From contig LXWE01000009.1 of NCBI GenBank assembly GCA_001660395.1, positions 79,057 to 143,056 of the forward strand: a stretch of 64,000 nucleotides of DNA, in the 5' to 3' direction. Made by a program: the position numbers and the translations under genes. Shown piece after piece: positions 52,191 through 62,325 of this stretch. How positions within the stretch are numbered: position 1 is the stretch's first letter; every line of letters begins with the position of its first letter. Source of the stretch: Alteromonadaceae bacterium XY-R5 (GTDB lineage: Bacteria > Pseudomonadota > Gammaproteobacteria > Enterobacterales > Alteromonadaceae). The notes beneath the pieces were generated by a model. It was not told the origin of the DNA. It did not search any database and saw nothing but the letters and a program-made list of their open reading frames with translations.

Positions 52191-53606
52191 ATGCAGACAA
52201 AATCGACTCACCTTCTCGCTGTTGCAGCGCTTTCTCTAGGTTTGAGTGCGTGCGGCGGTTCAGGCGGCGGCAGCAGTACTTATTCAAGTGCGTATGTTCA
52301 GTTCTACAATGGTTCTTCAAACAGTGCCACCACCATCATGAATATTGATGATGATGAGTACGGCAGTGCTGCCTTCGGTGACGCGACTGCATTGTATTCG
52401 TTGGACAATGATACTTACGATTTAGAGTTTATCTATGAAGACTCTGATGACGAAGAAGTGACTATTTACCAAGAAGACAACGTACTGAAACTGAAAAATG
52501 GACGTAAAGCTATCATCATCATGAGTGGCGATTACGACAATCCAGATATCAATTTCTACGATTTTAAACGTAAAGACGGCGATGCAATGGATGAGCACTT
52601 CCGTATTTTTACGACTAGCGTGACAGATGACCAGGCTAGCTATGATTTCTATATCGCAGAATCTGGTGACACCTTCGAAGAAGCTCACCAAATTAACACT
52701 GCGACTTATGGTGCCCTTGAAGAAGGTGACTATTGGGACAAAGATGAAGATGACGACAGTGACTACTTCCCAACAGGTGATTATAAAATCTTCCTGACAG
52801 AACCAGGTAGCACAGACGTTGTTTACGAAAGTCAGACTATCTCGTTTGATTACGAGACTGAGTACTCATTGATTATCCGTAATACTACGGGTGCTCTGGC
52901 AGGCAATCTGGTTGTAGATATGTTACTTAACTCTACCAGCGTTACTTCTTACGCTGATGCAGAAGCCAGTGCGCAATACCGTATTTATAACAGTTTAAGC
53001 GATGATGACCTGACAGTTGCTCTAACCGGTTCAAACGGTGAAGAAGGTGACACTTTAACGGTAGCTGCGGGTGAGTTATCTGACTTTACTGGCATTCACT
53101 ATGGTGACTACAACATCAATGCGCAAAACTCAGATTCATCTCTGTCGTTCAATAACCGCTTATTGACTTTGAACCAGGGTGAAAGTAAAGCAGTTGTACT
53201 ATACAAAAATGGCAGTGATAAACTGACCAGCTTGTCATTCGAAGAGTCTTCTACATCACAGGTATATGACCACGAAGTATTGGTTGCTAACCTGGTGACG
53301 GAAGAAAGTTCTGGTTACGATGACCTGGACATTTACTTTGTTCGTGGTGATGAAACTACGGATTCTGCTGAATATGAAATTACGAGTCTTGATGCTGAAG
53401 AAAGCCGCAGCATTACCCTGCCAAGTGACTACTATGAAATCGTAGTGGTGTATGACGACAATAGCGACAGTGGTAACTACGACGTGCTTTACCGTACTAA
53501 TTCATTGCCTTTCAATGAAGAAGTTAACTACATCATTACCATTGAAGAAGATGCTTCCTCCTCAACTGGCTACAGCGTGAAAGTGCTGTCCGAGTCTGCT
53601 GAATAA
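52191..53606 (+). CDS. Acidic DUF4397-like lipoprotein
   Basis: 471 residues from ATG 52191; the ATG at 52179 overlaps the AAGGA site that serves 52191. The LSAC lipobox gives a lipidated Cys (mature N-terminus CGGSGGGS), then a Gly/Ser linker and beta-rich repeats rich in Asp, Glu, Ser and Tyr. Elements such as 'YVQFYNGSSNSATTIMNIDD' and 'YRIYNSLSDDDLTVALTGS' resemble the DUF4397 beta-sandwich, with about four such domains in tandem (starting near 33, 120, 255 and 355). Function is unknown; probably surface or periplasmic. Its position between rlmB and rplN is unusual for both neighbours. Confidence 0.75.
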   Translation: MQTKSTHLLAVAALSLGLSACGGSGGGSSTYSSAYVQFYNGSSNSATTIMNIDDDEYGSAAFGDATALYSLDNDTYDLEFIYEDSDDEEVTIYQEDNVLKLKNGRKAIIIMSGDYDNPDINFYDFKRKDGDAMDEHFRIFTTSVTDDQASYDFYIAESGDTFEEAHQINTATYGALEEGDYWDKDEDDDSDYFPTGDYKIFLTEPGSTDVVYESQTISFDYETEYSLIIRNTTGALAGNLVVDMLLNSTSVTSYADAEASAQYRIYNSLSDDDLTVALTGSNGEEGDTLTVAAGELSDFTGIHYGDYNINAQNSDSSLSFNNRLLTLNQGESKAVVLYKNGSDKLTSLSFEESSTSQVYDHEVLVANLVTEESSGYDDLDIYFVRGDETTDSAEYEITSLDAEESRSITLPSDYYEIVVVYDDNSDSGNYDVLYRTNSLPFNEEVNYIITIEEDASSSTGYSVKVLSESAE

Positions 53607-53623
53607 GTAATCTTGCCAAATTA

Positions 53624-53668
53624 ACGACACGCCCCTGCAGCCCAAGCGCTACAGGGGCGTTGTCGTTT
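53624..53668 (+). terminator. Rho-independent terminator before the spc operon
   Basis: A long imperfect stem: CGCCCCTG pairs with CAGGGGCG, continued after a one-base bulge by ACGACA with TGTCGT, ending in TTTC. It separates the lipoprotein gene from rplN. Confidence 0.75.
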
Positions 53669-53687
53669 CTACAATAACAGAAATAAT

Positions 53688-53831
53688 TTGATTTAGTTCT
53701 ATGCTAAGTCGGACCTTTCTGTTATTATTTCGCGCCCTTTTAACCGGGGGTATGTATAAAAAAGCAGCGATAGTGCTGCTTTTAACAGCAATAACGACCC
53801 GTTTTGGGTCTTATAACAGCGGAGCACTAAC
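53688..53831 (+). promoter_or_regulatory. spc operon promoter and leader
   Basis: TATTAT at 53723-53728 is followed by a GC-rich discriminator (CGCGCCC), the pattern of stringently controlled ribosomal promoters, but the -35 box at the right distance is poor. The leader holds two hairpins: AAAAGCAGC / GCTGCTTTT (about 53760-53783) and GACCC-GTTTT-GGGTC (about 53796-53810). Together they could regulate the operon, but no ribosomal protein site was recognised. Confidence 0.45.
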
Positions 53832-54200
53832 ATGATCCAAATGCAAACTAACCTGGATGTAGCCGACAACTCCGGCGCTCGCAGGGTTCAGTGTATTAAG
53901 GTTCTTGGTGGCTCGCATCGCCGTTATGCACATATCGGTGACATCATCAAAGTTACTGTTAAGGAAGCAATTCCTCGCGGTAAAGTTAAAAAAGGTGACG
54001 TACTGAATGCAGTGGTGGTGCGTACTAAGAAAGGTGTTCGTCGTGCAGATGGCTCAGCCATCCGTTTTGACAGTAACGCAGCCGTGTTGCTTAACAACAA
54101 TAAGCAACCAATTGGTACGCGTATCTTTGGCCCGGTAACCCGTGAGCTTCGTGGCGATAAATTCATGAAGATCATCTCACTGGCCCCAGAGGTACTATAA
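53832..54200 (+). CDS. rplN: 50S ribosomal protein L14
   Basis: 122 residues, full length, starting [19 protein letters not shown]. It binds 23S rRNA domain V/VI near the subunit interface and contacts 16S helix 14 in bridge B8. First gene of the spc operon here. The gene that precedes it in nearly all relatives, rpsQ of the S10 operon, is missing from this position. Confidence 0.99.
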   Translation: MIQMQTNLDVADNSGARRVQCIKVLGGSHRRYAHIGDIIKVTVKEAIPRGKVKKGDVLNAVVVRTKKGVRRADGSAIRFDSNAAVLLNNNKQPIGTRIFGPVTRELRGDKFMKIISLAPEVL

Positions 54201-54212
54201 GGAGTCACGATA

Positions 54213-54527
54213 ATGGCTAATAAAATTCGTCGTGATGATGAAGTAGTCGTTTTAACTGGTAAAGACAAAGGAAAACAAGGCAAAGTCCTGAAAGTTCTTC
54301 CTGCGGCTGACCGTGTAGTTATTGAAGGTGTGAACTTGGTGAAGAAACACCAGAAGCCTAACCCACAACTGGGTGTTGCTGGCGGTGTTGTTGAAAAAGA
54401 AGCATCAATTCACGTTTCTAACGTTGCGATCGTTAACCCTAAAACGGGTAAAGCGGATCGTGTAGGTTTCCGTTTCGAAGATGAGAAGAAAGTACGTTTC
54501 TTCAAATCTAACGGCGAACTAATTTAA
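54213..54527 (+). CDS. rplX: 50S ribosomal protein L24
   Basis: 104 residues with the KOW motif at the N-terminus ('[21 protein letters not shown]'). It is one of the two assembly initiators of the large subunit, binding the 5' domain of 23S rRNA. 12 bases after rplN with AAGGAG before the ATG. Confidence 0.99.
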   Translation: MANKIRRDDEVVVLTGKDKGKQGKVLKVLPAADRVVIEGVNLVKKHQKPNPQLGVAGGVVEKEASIHVSNVAIVNPKTGKADRVGFRFEDEKKVRFFKSNGELI

Positions 54528-54543
54528 TTAATTGGAGAGTACG

Positions 54544-55083
54544 ATGGCGAAACTGCATGATTTCTATAAAGAAACAGTAGTGGCGGAACTTGCTAAGCAG
54601 TTCGGTTACAAAAGCGTCATGCAAGTCCCTCGGATTGAAAAAATCACTCTAAACATGGGTTTAGGTGAAGCGGTAGCTGACAAGAAGGTTCTGGAAAATG
54701 CGACTGCAGATATGCAGGCCATTGCCGGTCAAAAACCTGTTGTAACAGTAGCGCGTAAATCTGTTGCGGGTTTTAAAATCCGTGAAGGTTATCCGATTGG
54801 CTGTAAAGTAACCCTGCGTGGCGAGCGTATGTGGGAATTCTTCGAGCGTTTGGTATCAATCGCTATTCCACGTATCCGCGACTTCCGTGGCCTGAATCCT
54901 AAATCATTCGATGGCCGTGGAAACTACAGCATGGGTGTGCGTGAACAAATCATCTTCCCTGAAATCGACTTTGATAAAGTTGATAAGGTAAGAGGTATGG
55001 ATATCACAATCACTACCAGTGCTAACACTAATGAGGAAGCGCGTGCATTATTGGATGCATTTAACTTCCCGTTTAGAAAATAA
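54544..55083 (+). CDS. rplE: 50S ribosomal protein L5
   Basis: 179 residues from ATG 54544 ([10 protein letters not shown]), preceded by GGAGAG; the in-frame ATG at 54532 is too close to rplX to have its own site. L5 carries 5S rRNA into the central protuberance. '[15 protein letters not shown]' and '[21 protein letters not shown]' are diagnostic. In E. coli the ribosomal protein S8 represses the operon by binding mRNA near this start; I could not verify an equivalent fold. Confidence 0.99.
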   Translation: MAKLHDFYKETVVAELAKQFGYKSVMQVPRIEKITLNMGLGEAVADKKVLENATADMQAIAGQKPVVTVARKSVAGFKIREGYPIGCKVTLRGERMWEFFERLVSIAIPRIRDFRGLNPKSFDGRGNYSMGVREQIIFPEIDFDKVDKVRGMDITITTSANTNEEARALLDAFNFPFRK

Positions 55084-55094
55084 GGTGTAGGGTT

Positions 55095-55400
55095 ATGGCA
55101 AAAGAATCAATGAAAGCTCGCGAAGTAAAACGCGCGAAGCTGGTAGCAAAGTATGCTGAAAAGCGTGCTGAGCTGAAAGCGATTATCAGCGATGTAAATG
55201 CATCTGATGAAGCGCGCTGGGACGCGGTTCTGAAGCTGCAACAACTTCCTCGTGACTCTGCTAAGACACGTCAACAAAACCGTTGTCGTATTACTGGCCG
55301 TCCTCACGGTTTCCTACGCAAATTCGGTCTGAGCCGTATCAAACTGCGTGAAGCAGCGATGCGCGGTGAAGTCCCTGGCCTGAAAAAAGCCAGTTGGTAA
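55095..55400 (+). CDS. rpsN: 30S ribosomal protein S14
   Basis: 101 residues, the long zinc-independent type: only one Cys is present ('[20 protein letters not shown]') and no CxxC pairs. It binds the 3' major domain of 16S rRNA in the head. 11 bases after rplE. Confidence 0.99.
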   Translation: MAKESMKAREVKRAKLVAKYAEKRAELKAIISDVNASDEARWDAVLKLQQLPRDSAKTRQQNRCRITGRPHGFLRKFGLSRIKLREAAMRGEVPGLKKASW

Positions 55401-55412
55401 GGAGTAGCTGAT

Positions 55413-55805
55413 ATGAGCATGCAAGATCCTATTGCGGATATGTTTACCCGCATCCGCAACGGCCAGTTGGCTGGCAAAGTTGCTGTATCTATGCCTTCTT
55501 CTAAGCTGCGCGTTGCTGTTGCAGACGTGCTGAAAGCTGAAGGTTATATTGAAAACTTCGAAATTTCTGGTGACGTTAAACCTGTACTGGAAGTTACTCT
55601 GAAATACTTCGAAGGCAAAAAAGTAATCGAGAGCATTGAACGTGTAAGCCGTCCAGGTCTGCGCATCTATAAGAAAAAAGATGAGCTGCCAAAAGTTATG
55701 GGTGGTTTAGGCATTGCTATCGTGTCTACCTCTAAAGGTGTGATGACTGACCGTGCTGCGCGTAAAGCAGGCATGGGCGGTGAGATCATCGGTTATGTAG
55801 CGTAA
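55413..55805 (+). CDS. rpsH: 30S ribosomal protein S8
   Basis: 130 residues. '[14 protein letters not shown]' at the N-terminus and '[20 protein letters not shown]' at the C-terminus are the family landmarks. It binds helix 21 of 16S rRNA early in assembly and is the known translational repressor of the spc operon in E. coli. AAGGAG before ATG 55413. Confidence 0.99.
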   Translation: MSMQDPIADMFTRIRNGQLAGKVAVSMPSSKLRVAVADVLKAEGYIENFEISGDVKPVLEVTLKYFEGKKVIESIERVSRPGLRIYKKKDELPKVMGGLGIAIVSTSKGVMTDRAARKAGMGGEIIGYVA

Positions 55806-55818
55806 CGGAGGGTTAATA

Positions 55819-56352
55819 ATGTCACGTGTAGCAAAAGCTCCAGTTGAACTATTGTCTGGTGTAGAAGTTTCTATCGCTGGTCAAGAAGTTACTGTTAAAG
55901 GTAAAAACGGTTCTTTGACTCGTGTATTCAACGACGCTGTTGAAGTAGTACAAGAAGAGAACAAGCTGAAGGCCCTTCCTCGTGAAGGTGTTGCTAACGC
56001 TTGGGCTCAAGCTGGTACTGCTCGTGCACTGTTGAACAACATGGTTAAAGGTGTAGCCGAAGGCTACGAGAAGAAACTACAGCTGATCGGTGTTGGTTAC
56101 CGTGCGAACGCACAAGGTAACAAACTGAACCTGACGCTAGGTTTCTCTCACCCTGTAGCTTATGAAATGCCTGCGGGTATTACTGTTGAAACGCCTACTC
56201 AAACTGAAGTACTGGTTAAAGGTGCTGATAAGCAGTTGGTTGGCCAAGTAGCAGCTAACATCCGTGGATACCGTCCGCCTGAGCCTTATAAAGGTAAAGG
56301 TGTTCGTTATGCCGACGAAAACGTGCTTCGTAAAGAAGCCAAGAAAAAGTAG
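55819..56352 (+). CDS. rplF: 50S ribosomal protein L6
   Basis: 177 residues with the two similar L6 domains; '[25 protein letters not shown]' begins the second and '[16 protein letters not shown]' is the signature near the C-terminus. It lies near the factor-binding site at the L7/L12 stalk base. 13 bases after rpsH with GGAGGG before the ATG. Confidence 0.99.
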   Translation: MSRVAKAPVELLSGVEVSIAGQEVTVKGKNGSLTRVFNDAVEVVQEENKLKALPREGVANAWAQAGTARALLNNMVKGVAEGYEKKLQLIGVGYRANAQGNKLNLTLGFSHPVAYEMPAGITVETPTQTEVLVKGADKQLVGQVAANIRGYRPPEPYKGKGVRYADENVLRKEAKKK

Positions 56353-56364
56353 GTGGGTGATACG

Positions 56365-56718
56365 ATGGATAAGAAAACAGCTCGCTTGCGTCGCGCTACT
56401 CGCGCCCGCAAAAAAATCAGTGAACTGGCCGCGTTTCGCTTGGTTGTAAACCGCACACCGCGCCATATCTACGCACAGTTAATCGCACCTAACGGTTCTG
56501 AAGTACTGGCGGCTGCTTCCACTGTTGAAGCCGCGATCCGTGGTGACCTGAAAGTAACAGGTAACGTAGACGCTGCTAAAGTAGTTGGCAAAGCTATCGC
56601 AGAACGCGCTCTCGAAAAAGGCATCAAAGATGTTGCTTTCGATCGTAGCGGTTTCAAGTACCACGGTCGAGTGAAGGCATTGGCTGATGCTGCTCGCGAA
56701 GCAGGTCTTCAGTTCTAG
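56365..56718 (+). CDS. rplR: 50S ribosomal protein L18
   Basis: 117 residues from ATG 56365 ([17 protein letters not shown]). The frame opens at GTG 56353, directly after the rplF stop, but the family N-terminus and spacing favour the ATG. It binds 5S rRNA together with L5. Confidence 0.98.
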   Translation: MDKKTARLRRATRARKKISELAAFRLVVNRTPRHIYAQLIAPNGSEVLAAASTVEAAIRGDLKVTGNVDAAKVVGKAIAERALEKGIKDVAFDRSGFKYHGRVKALADAAREAGLQF

Positions 56719-56727
56719 GAGTGATTT

Positions 56728-57228
56728 ATGGCTAAGTTAGAAGTTCAAAACGGTGAACTGTTAGAGAAGCTGATTGCCGTAAACCGTGTATCGAAAACTG
56801 TAAAAGGTGGTCGTATCATGAGTTTCACCGCACTGACTGTAGTCGGTGACGGTAACGGTCGTGTTGGTTTTGGTTACGGTAAAGCACGTGAAGTACCAGC
56901 TGCTATTCAAAAAGCAATGGAAAAAGCGCGTCGTAACCTGGTTAACGTTGAGTTAAACGGCCACACGCTGCAGCATCCTATCAAGGGTCGCCATTCAGGT
57001 TCTCAGGTATACATGCAACCTGCTTCAGAAGGTACGGGTATCATCGCCGGTGGTGCGATGCGTGCAGTTCTGGAAGTTGCTGGTGTACAGAACGTACTTT
57101 CAAAATGCTACGGTTCTACAAACCCGATTAACGTAGTGCGTGCAACTATCAACGCTCTGACCGAAATGCGGTCTCCAGCGCAAGTTGCTGCTAAACGTGG
57201 TTTGTCCGTAGACGAGATTTTGGGGTAA
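56728..57228 (+). CDS. rpsE: 30S ribosomal protein S5
   Basis: 166 residues. Double-stranded RNA-binding-like N-terminal domain ('[20 protein letters not shown]') with the loop in which spectinomycin-resistance changes occur, and a C-terminal domain with '[15 protein letters not shown]'. It affects decoding accuracy. GGAG before ATG 56728. Confidence 0.99.
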   Translation: MAKLEVQNGELLEKLIAVNRVSKTVKGGRIMSFTALTVVGDGNGRVGFGYGKAREVPAAIQKAMEKARRNLVNVELNGHTLQHPIKGRHSGSQVYMQPASEGTGIIAGGAMRAVLEVAGVQNVLSKCYGSTNPINVVRATINALTEMRSPAQVAAKRGLSVDEILG

Positions 57229-57234
57229 TACGAC

Positions 57235-57417
57235 ATGGCTAAAACGATTAAAGTTAAGCAAACCAAAAGCTCAATCGGTCGTCTGCCTAAACACAAGGCA
57301 ACTTTGACTGGTTTGGGTCTACGTCGCATTGGTCATGTTCGTGAGTTGGAAGACACCCCAGCTGTTCGTGGCATGATCAACCGTGTTTATTACATGGTCG
57401 AGATCGTGGAGGAGTAA
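57235..57417 (+). CDS. rpmD: 50S ribosomal protein L30
   Basis: 60 residues; '[19 protein letters not shown]' and '[16 protein letters not shown]' match bacterial L30. It starts six bases after rpsE and ends three before rplO. Confidence 0.98.
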   Translation: MAKTIKVKQTKSSIGRLPKHKATLTGLGLRRIGHVRELEDTPAVRGMINRVYYMVEIVEE

Positions 57418-57420
57418 CAG

Positions 57421-57855
57421 ATGCATTTAAATACTCTTGCTCCTGCACCTGGAGCTAAAACGTCAGGTAAGCGCCTGGGCCGTGGTATCGGTTCTGGTCT
57501 TGGTAAAACCGGTGGCCGTGGTCACAAAGGTCAAAAGAGCCGTTCAGGCGGTTCTGTGAAGCCAGGTTTTGAAGGTGGTCAGATGCCAATTCAGCGTCGT
57601 CTGCCTAAATTTGGTTTTACTTCTCGTAAGTCTCTTGTGACTACACAAGTTACACTTGCCGAGATTGCCAAGGTAGAAGGCGAAATCGTTAGCCTGGAAA
57701 CTTTGAAAGCAGCTGGTCTGGTTAAGAAAGACCAATTGTTTGTAAAAGTTATCAAGAGCGGCGAGATCTCACGCGCGATTACTGTGAGCGGTTTGAAGGT
57801 AACTAAAGGTGCAGCAGATGCAATCGCTGCAGCTGGCGGTAAAGTAGAGGAATAA
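57421..57855 (+). CDS. rplO: 50S ribosomal protein L15
   Basis: 144 residues. The Gly-rich, basic extension '[23 protein letters not shown]' that threads into 23S rRNA is followed by a globular C-terminal domain. It starts three bases after rpmD, with GGAGGAG overlapping the end of that gene. Confidence 0.99.
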   Translation: MHLNTLAPAPGAKTSGKRLGRGIGSGLGKTGGRGHKGQKSRSGGSVKPGFEGGQMPIQRRLPKFGFTSRKSLVTTQVTLAEIAKVEGEIVSLETLKAAGLVKKDQLFVKVIKSGEISRAITVSGLKVTKGAADAIAAAGGKVEE

Positions 57856-57860
57856 GCTAG

Positions 57861-59180
57861 ATGGCTAAACCAGGATTGGATTCAAGCGCTAAAGGCGGCT
57901 TGAGCGAGCTTAAATCGAGGTTGTGGTTCGTACTTGGTGCGATCATAGTATTTAGACTTGGCTCTTATGTGCCTATTCCTGGTATTGATGCAGCTGTGCT
58001 TGCTCAACTATTTGAACAGCAAAAGGGTACCATCGTAGAGATGTTCAACATGTTCTCCGGTGGTGCACTTTCGCGTGCATCAGTTCTTGCCCTAGGGATT
58101 ATGCCTTACATTTCGGCTTCGATTATCATTCAGTTACTGACAGTGGTTCACCCACCTATGGCTGAGTTGAAAAAAGAAGGCGAAGCAGGACGTCGCAAGA
58201 TTAGCCAATATACTCGCTACTTTACGTTGGTGCTTGCCACCTTCCAGGCGATTGGTATTGCGACGGGTTTGCCTAACCTGATTTCAGGTTTAGTGATTAA
58301 CCCTGGCTTTGGTTTTTACTTTACAGCAGTAGTGAGTTTGGTCACTGGTACCATGTTCTTAATGTGGTTAGGTGAACAAATTACAGAGCGAGGTATCGGT
58401 AACGGTATCTCTATTTTGATCTTTACTGGGATTGTTGCTGGTTTACCTACTGCGATTGGTCAAACAGCCGAACAAGCCCGCCAAGGTGACCTGAACATTT
58501 TGTTCCTGTTGCTGATTGGCGTGATCATGATTGCCGTAACGTATTTTGTTGTGTTTGTTGAACGTGGCCAACGTCGTATCGTTGTTAACTACGCTAAACG
58601 TCAGCAGGGCCGCAAGGTGTTTGCCGCACAAAGTACACATTTACCTCTTAAGGTGAATATGGCCGGCGTGATTCCACCAATTTTTGCATCTAGTATCATT
58701 CTGTTCCCTGGTACGGTTGCTCAATGGTTTGGTCAGAATGAAGCGCTATCTTGGTTGCAAGATGTGTCGCTGATGTTGTCTCCTGGACAGCCTCTGTACG
58801 TGATGCTTTACGCTGCGGCGATTATTTTCTTCTGCTTCTTCTATACCGCGCTGGTATTTAATCCTCGCGAAACAGCGGATAATCTGAAGAAATCTGGTGC
58901 TTTTGTACCTGGTATTCGCCCTGGTGAGCAAACGTCTCGCTATATTGATAAAGTAATGACTCGCCTGACCCTGGCTGGCGCGCTATACATTACCTTTATT
59001 TGTTTAGTGCCTGAGTTTATGTTGATTGCCTGGAACGTTCAGTTCTACTTCGGCGGTACTTCGCTGCTGATTATGGTGGTGGTCATCATGGATTTCATGG
59101 CGCAGGTCCAGACTCATTTGATGTCTCATCAATATGAATCTGTTCTTAAGAAAGCCAATCTTAAAGGCTACGGCCGTTAA
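57861..59180 (+). CDS. secY: Protein translocase subunit SecY
   Basis: 439 residues with ten membrane helices; forms the SecYEG channel for export and membrane insertion. 'YVPIPGIDA', '[21 protein letters not shown]' (plug and TM2), '[14 protein letters not shown]' and '[16 protein letters not shown]' are the family motifs, the last near the cytoplasmic loop that contacts SecA and the ribosome. Placed in the spc operon five bases after rplO. Confidence 0.99.
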   Translation: MAKPGLDSSAKGGLSELKSRLWFVLGAIIVFRLGSYVPIPGIDAAVLAQLFEQQKGTIVEMFNMFSGGALSRASVLALGIMPYISASIIIQLLTVVHPPMAELKKEGEAGRRKISQYTRYFTLVLATFQAIGIATGLPNLISGLVINPGFGFYFTAVVSLVTGTMFLMWLGEQITERGIGNGISILIFTGIVAGLPTAIGQTAEQARQGDLNILFLLLIGVIMIAVTYFVVFVERGQRRIVVNYAKRQQGRKVFAAQSTHLPLKVNMAGVIPPIFASSIILFPGTVAQWFGQNEALSWLQDVSLMLSPGQPLYVMLYAAAIIFFCFFYTALVFNPRETADNLKKSGAFVPGIRPGEQTSRYIDKVMTRLTLAGALYITFICLVPEFMLIAWNVQFYFGGTSLLIMVVVIMDFMAQVQTHLMSHQYESVLKKANLKGYGR

Positions 59181-59203
59181 GTTGGCATCTACGGAGTGAT
59201 GAA

Positions 59204-59317
59204 ATGAAAGTTCGTGCATCCGTTAAAAAGATTTGCCGTAACTGCAAAATCATCAAGCGCAACGGTGTTGTTCGAGTGATTTGTAGTGAGCCCAAGCATA
59301 AGCAAAGGCAAGGCTAA
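59204..59317 (+). CDS. rpmJ: 50S ribosomal protein L36 (zinc-ribbon form)
   Basis: 37 residues, [15 protein letters not shown] at the start, with zinc ligands Cys11, Cys14, Cys27 and His32 all present, so this is the C+ paralogue used when zinc is sufficient. GGAGTGATGAA gives the ribosome binding site for ATG 59204. Last gene of the spc operon, 23 bases after secY. Confidence 0.97.
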   Translation: MKVRASVKKICRNCKIIKRNGVVRVICSEPKHKQRQG

Positions 59318-59420
59318 TCAAACGGTTTACAAAACCTTAATTTGCAATTTTGTCGCCGGGTAAGTATCCTATCGGGCTTTTTAGGCTGGCGACATTTATT
59401 AATTTATAGGAGAGCAGTTA
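59318..59420 (+). promoter_or_regulatory. Alpha operon leader (possible S4 regulatory site)
   Basis: The 103-base gap has a stem TGTCGCC (59351-59357) / GGCGACA (59388-59394) enclosing a smaller CCTA/TAGG stem, then TAGGAG before the rpsM start. In E. coli S4 represses the alpha operon by binding a pseudoknot at this place; the position and structure fit, but I could not confirm a pseudoknot. Confidence 0.4.
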
Positions 59421-59777
59421 ATGGCCCGTATCGCAGGCATTAACATCCCTGAACACAAGCATGCTGTAATTGCTATTCAAGCAATCTACGGTATCGGTGC
59501 TACTCGTGCGAAAAGCATTTGTGCCGGTGCTGGTGTTGCAGAGACAACTAAGATCAAAGATCTTGATGAAGCGCAAATTGATAAACTGCGTGACGAAGTT
59601 GCTAAGTTCACCGTTGAAGGTGATCTTCGTCGTGAAGTTTCAATGAGCATTAAGCGTTTGATGGACCTAGGTTGCTTCCGTGGCTTGCGCCACCGTCGTA
59701 GCTTGCCTCTACGTGGTCAGCGTACTAAAACGAACGCGCGTACCCGTAAAGGTCCTCGTAAACCTATTAAGAAGTAA
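59421..59777 (+). CDS. rpsM: 30S ribosomal protein S13
   Basis: 118 residues; '[19 protein letters not shown]' and '[27 protein letters not shown]' are diagnostic. It lies in the head and touches tRNA and the 50S bridge B1. First gene of the alpha operon. Confidence 0.99.
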   Translation: MARIAGINIPEHKHAVIAIQAIYGIGATRAKSICAGAGVAETTKIKDLDEAQIDKLRDEVAKFTVEGDLRREVSMSIKRLMDLGCFRGLRHRRSLPLRGQRTKTNARTRKGPRKPIKK

Positions 59778-59792
59778 GCGGGGAGACAAGTA

Positions 59793-60182
59793 ATGGCTAA
59801 AGCACCTACTCGTACACGCAAACGCGTTAAACGCCAAGTCGTTGATGGTATGGCTCATATCCATGCATCTTTCAACAACACAATCGTGACGATCACTGAC
59901 CGTCAAGGTAATGCCCTAGCTTGGGCCACTTCTGGTGGTTCTGGCTTCCGTGGTTCGCGTAAATCAACTCCATTCGCTGCGCAGGTTGCTGCTGAGCGTG
60001 CTGGTGTTGCTGCGCAAGAATACGGCCTGAAAAACCTTGAAGTTTTCGTGAAAGGTCCAGGTCCAGGCCGTGAGTCTGCGATCCGTGCCCTGAACGCAAC
60101 AGGCTACAAAATCACGAACATTACCGATGTGACGCCAATTCCTCACAACGGTTGTCGTCCACCGAAAAAACGTCGCGTTTAA
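59793..60182 (+). CDS. rpsK: 30S ribosomal protein S11
   Basis: 129 residues; '[22 protein letters not shown]' and '[10 protein letters not shown]' at the C-terminus. It lies on the platform near the Shine-Dalgarno helix. 15 bases after rpsM. Confidence 0.99.
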   Translation: MAKAPTRTRKRVKRQVVDGMAHIHASFNNTIVTITDRQGNALAWATSGGSGFRGSRKSTPFAAQVAAERAGVAAQEYGLKNLEVFVKGPGPGRESAIRALNATGYKITNITDVTPIPHNGCRPPKKRRV

Positions 60183-60206
60183 TCGACGGACAGTTGGAGA
60201 AAGATC

Positions 60207-60827
60207 ATGGCAAGATATTTGGGTCCTAAACTCAAACTTAGCCGTCGCGAAGGTACAGACCTGTTCCTAAAAAGCGGCGTTCGAGCAATTGACTCGAAAT
60301 GTAAAATTGATACTGCGCCTGGTCAGCACGGTGCCCGTCGTGGCCGTCTGTCTGACTACGGTGTACAGTTGCGTGAAAAGCAAAAAGTTCGTCGTATGTA
60401 CGGCGTTCTGGAAAAGCAATTCCGTAACTACTACAAAGAAGCAGCACGTCTTAAAGGCAACACAGGTGAGAACCTGCTACAGCTTTTAGAACAGCGTCTT
60501 GACAATGTTGTTTACCGTATGGGTTTTGCTAGCACTCGTGCTGAAGCGCGTCAGTTAGTAAGCCACAAAGCCATCATGGTTAACGGTAAGGTTGTTAACG
60601 TTCCTTCTTTTAACGTTTCTGCTGAAGACGTAGTGTCTGTGCGTGAAAAAGCTAAGAAGCAAGCTCGTATTGTTTCTGCTTTAGAACTGGCAGAACAACG
60701 TGAAAAACCAACTTGGATTGAAGTAGACAGCAAGAAGATGGAAGGCGTTTTTAAACGTGTTCCTGAAAGAACAGACCTGTCTGCTGAAATTAACGAACAG
60801 TTGATCGTCGAACTTTACTCTAAGTAA
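60207..60827 (+). CDS. rpsD: 30S ribosomal protein S4
   Basis: 206 residues; basic N-terminal arm ('[18 protein letters not shown]') and S4 RNA-binding domain ('[20 protein letters not shown]'). It nucleates 30S assembly and in enterobacteria represses the alpha operon mRNA. GGAG before ATG 60207. Confidence 0.99.
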   Translation: MARYLGPKLKLSRREGTDLFLKSGVRAIDSKCKIDTAPGQHGARRGRLSDYGVQLREKQKVRRMYGVLEKQFRNYYKEAARLKGNTGENLLQLLEQRLDNVVYRMGFASTRAEARQLVSHKAIMVNGKVVNVPSFNVSAEDVVSVREKAKKQARIVSALELAEQREKPTWIEVDSKKMEGVFKRVPERTDLSAEINEQLIVELYSK

Positions 60828-60849
60828 AGCTTAAAGAAGAGAGGAAACA

Positions 60850-61839
60850 ATGTCGGGTTCTGTAACTGAATTCCTAAGACCACGGTTAGTAGAAATTGAT
60901 AACGTGTCACCAACACGCGCTAAAGTAACTCTTGAGCCTTTAGAGCGCGGCTTCGGTCACACTCTGGGTAACGCGTTACGTCGTATTCTGCTTTCATCAA
61001 TGCCAGGATGTGCGGTAACTGAAGTAGAAATTGACGGCGTATTGCATGAGTACAGCACCAAAGAAGGTGTTCAGGAAGACGTTATTGAGATCTTGCTTAA
61101 CCTGAAAGGGTTGGCAGTTCGCCTAGAAGGCAAAACTGAAGCTACACTAACTCTGGTTAAATCGGGAGCGGGCCCTGTATTGGCCGGTGACATCCAACAC
61201 GATGGTGATGTTGAGATTGTTAACCCAGACCATGTCATTTGTACTTTGACTGGCGAAGCTGAAATCAGCATGCGTATTAAAGTAGAAATGGGCCGTGGTT
61301 ACGTCCCTGCAGCGACGCGCCGTTCCTCCGAAGAAGACGATCGACCCATTGGTCGTTTATTAGTGGATGCATCATACAGCCCTGTAGAGCGTATTGCTTA
61401 CAATGTTGAGTCTGCGCGTGTTGAACAACGCACAGATTTAGACAAGCTGATCATCGATATGGAAACTAACGGTACTTTGGATCCTGAAGAAGCGATCCGT
61501 CGTGCTGCTACTATCCTGGCTGAGCAACTAGACGCATTCGTAGAATTACGTGATATGTCTGAGCCAGTTGAGAAAGAAGAGAAACCGGAGTTTGATCCGA
61601 TTCTGCTTCGTCCAGTTGATGATCTTGAGCTTACAGTTCGTTCTGCAAACTGTCTGAAAGCTGAAGCTATCCAGTATATTGGTGACCTGGTACAACGTAC
61701 CGAAGTTGAGCTGTTGAAGACGCCTAACTTGGGTAAGAAATCTCTAACTGAGATTAAAGACGTACTGGCTTCTCGTGGATTGTCTCTGGGTATGCGCCTT
61801 GAAAATTGGCCACCAGAGAGCATCGCTGAGAAAGACTAA
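60850..61839 (+). CDS. rpoA: RNA polymerase subunit alpha
   Basis: 329 residues, same as E. coli. The N-terminal assembly domain has '[20 protein letters not shown]', the C-terminal domain has '[21 protein letters not shown]', which contains the region around the UP-element-binding Arg265 of E. coli, and '[20 protein letters not shown]'. The linker is about 15 acidic residues long. 22 bases after rpsD. Confidence 0.99.
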   Translation: MSGSVTEFLRPRLVEIDNVSPTRAKVTLEPLERGFGHTLGNALRRILLSSMPGCAVTEVEIDGVLHEYSTKEGVQEDVIEILLNLKGLAVRLEGKTEATLTLVKSGAGPVLAGDIQHDGDVEIVNPDHVICTLTGEAEISMRIKVEMGRGYVPAATRRSSEEDDRPIGRLLVDASYSPVERIAYNVESARVEQRTDLDKLIIDMETNGTLDPEEAIRRAATILAEQLDAFVELRDMSEPVEKEEKPEFDPILLRPVDDLELTVRSANCLKAEAIQYIGDLVQRTEVELLKTPNLGKKSLTEIKDVLASRGLSLGMRLENWPPESIAEKD

Positions 61840-61881
61840 TCAGGTCGCAAACTAAACTGATTTGTTAAGAAGGATAGAGCT

Positions 61882-62280
61882 ATGCGCCATCGTAAGAGTG
61901 GTCGTCAGTTAAATCGTAACAGCAGCCATCGTCAGGCGATGTTCCGTAACATGGCTGGTTCTTTGGTAAAACACGAAGTTATCAAAACTACGTTGCCAAA
62001 GGCGAAAGAACTGCGTCGCGTAATTGAGCCTCTAATCACTTTAGCTAAGCAAGACAGCGTTGCAAACCGTCGTTTGGCTTTCGCACGCACTGGTGATAAA
62101 GAGGTTGTGGGTAAACTGTTCAACGAGCTTGGTCCTCGTTACGAGCAGCGTCCTGGTGGTTATATTCGCATTCTGAAATGCGGTTTCCGTACCGGTGACA
62201 ACGCCCCAATGGCTTATGTAGAGCTTGTTGACCGTCCAGAAGTTGAAGCTGTAGAAGCTGAAGCTGTTGACGCTGAATAA
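61882..62280 (+). CDS. rplQ: 50S ribosomal protein L17
   Basis: 132 residues; '[20 protein letters not shown]' at the start and '[22 protein letters not shown]' near the end. A short acidic tail rich in Ala, Glu and Val follows, slightly longer than in E. coli (127 residues). Last gene of the alpha operon. Confidence 0.99.
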   Translation: MRHRKSGRQLNRNSSHRQAMFRNMAGSLVKHEVIKTTLPKAKELRRVIEPLITLAKQDSVANRRLAFARTGDKEVVGKLFNELGPRYEQRPGGYIRILKCGFRTGDNAPMAYVELVDRPEVEAVEAEAVDAE

Positions 62281-62296
62281 GAACTAGTAAGATATG

Positions 62297-62325
62297 AAAA
62301 AGCCGAGCATTTGCTCGGCTTTTTT
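62297..62325 (+). terminator. Rho-independent terminator of the alpha operon
   Basis: AGCCGAGC / GCTCGGCT with loop ATTT, flanked by A5 and T6: a strong stem and U tract 21 bases after rplQ. Confidence 0.95.

Noticed and set aside
61398..61823. 141-codon minus-strand frame inside rpoA
   Set aside because: A shadow of rpoA, produced by its biased codon use.
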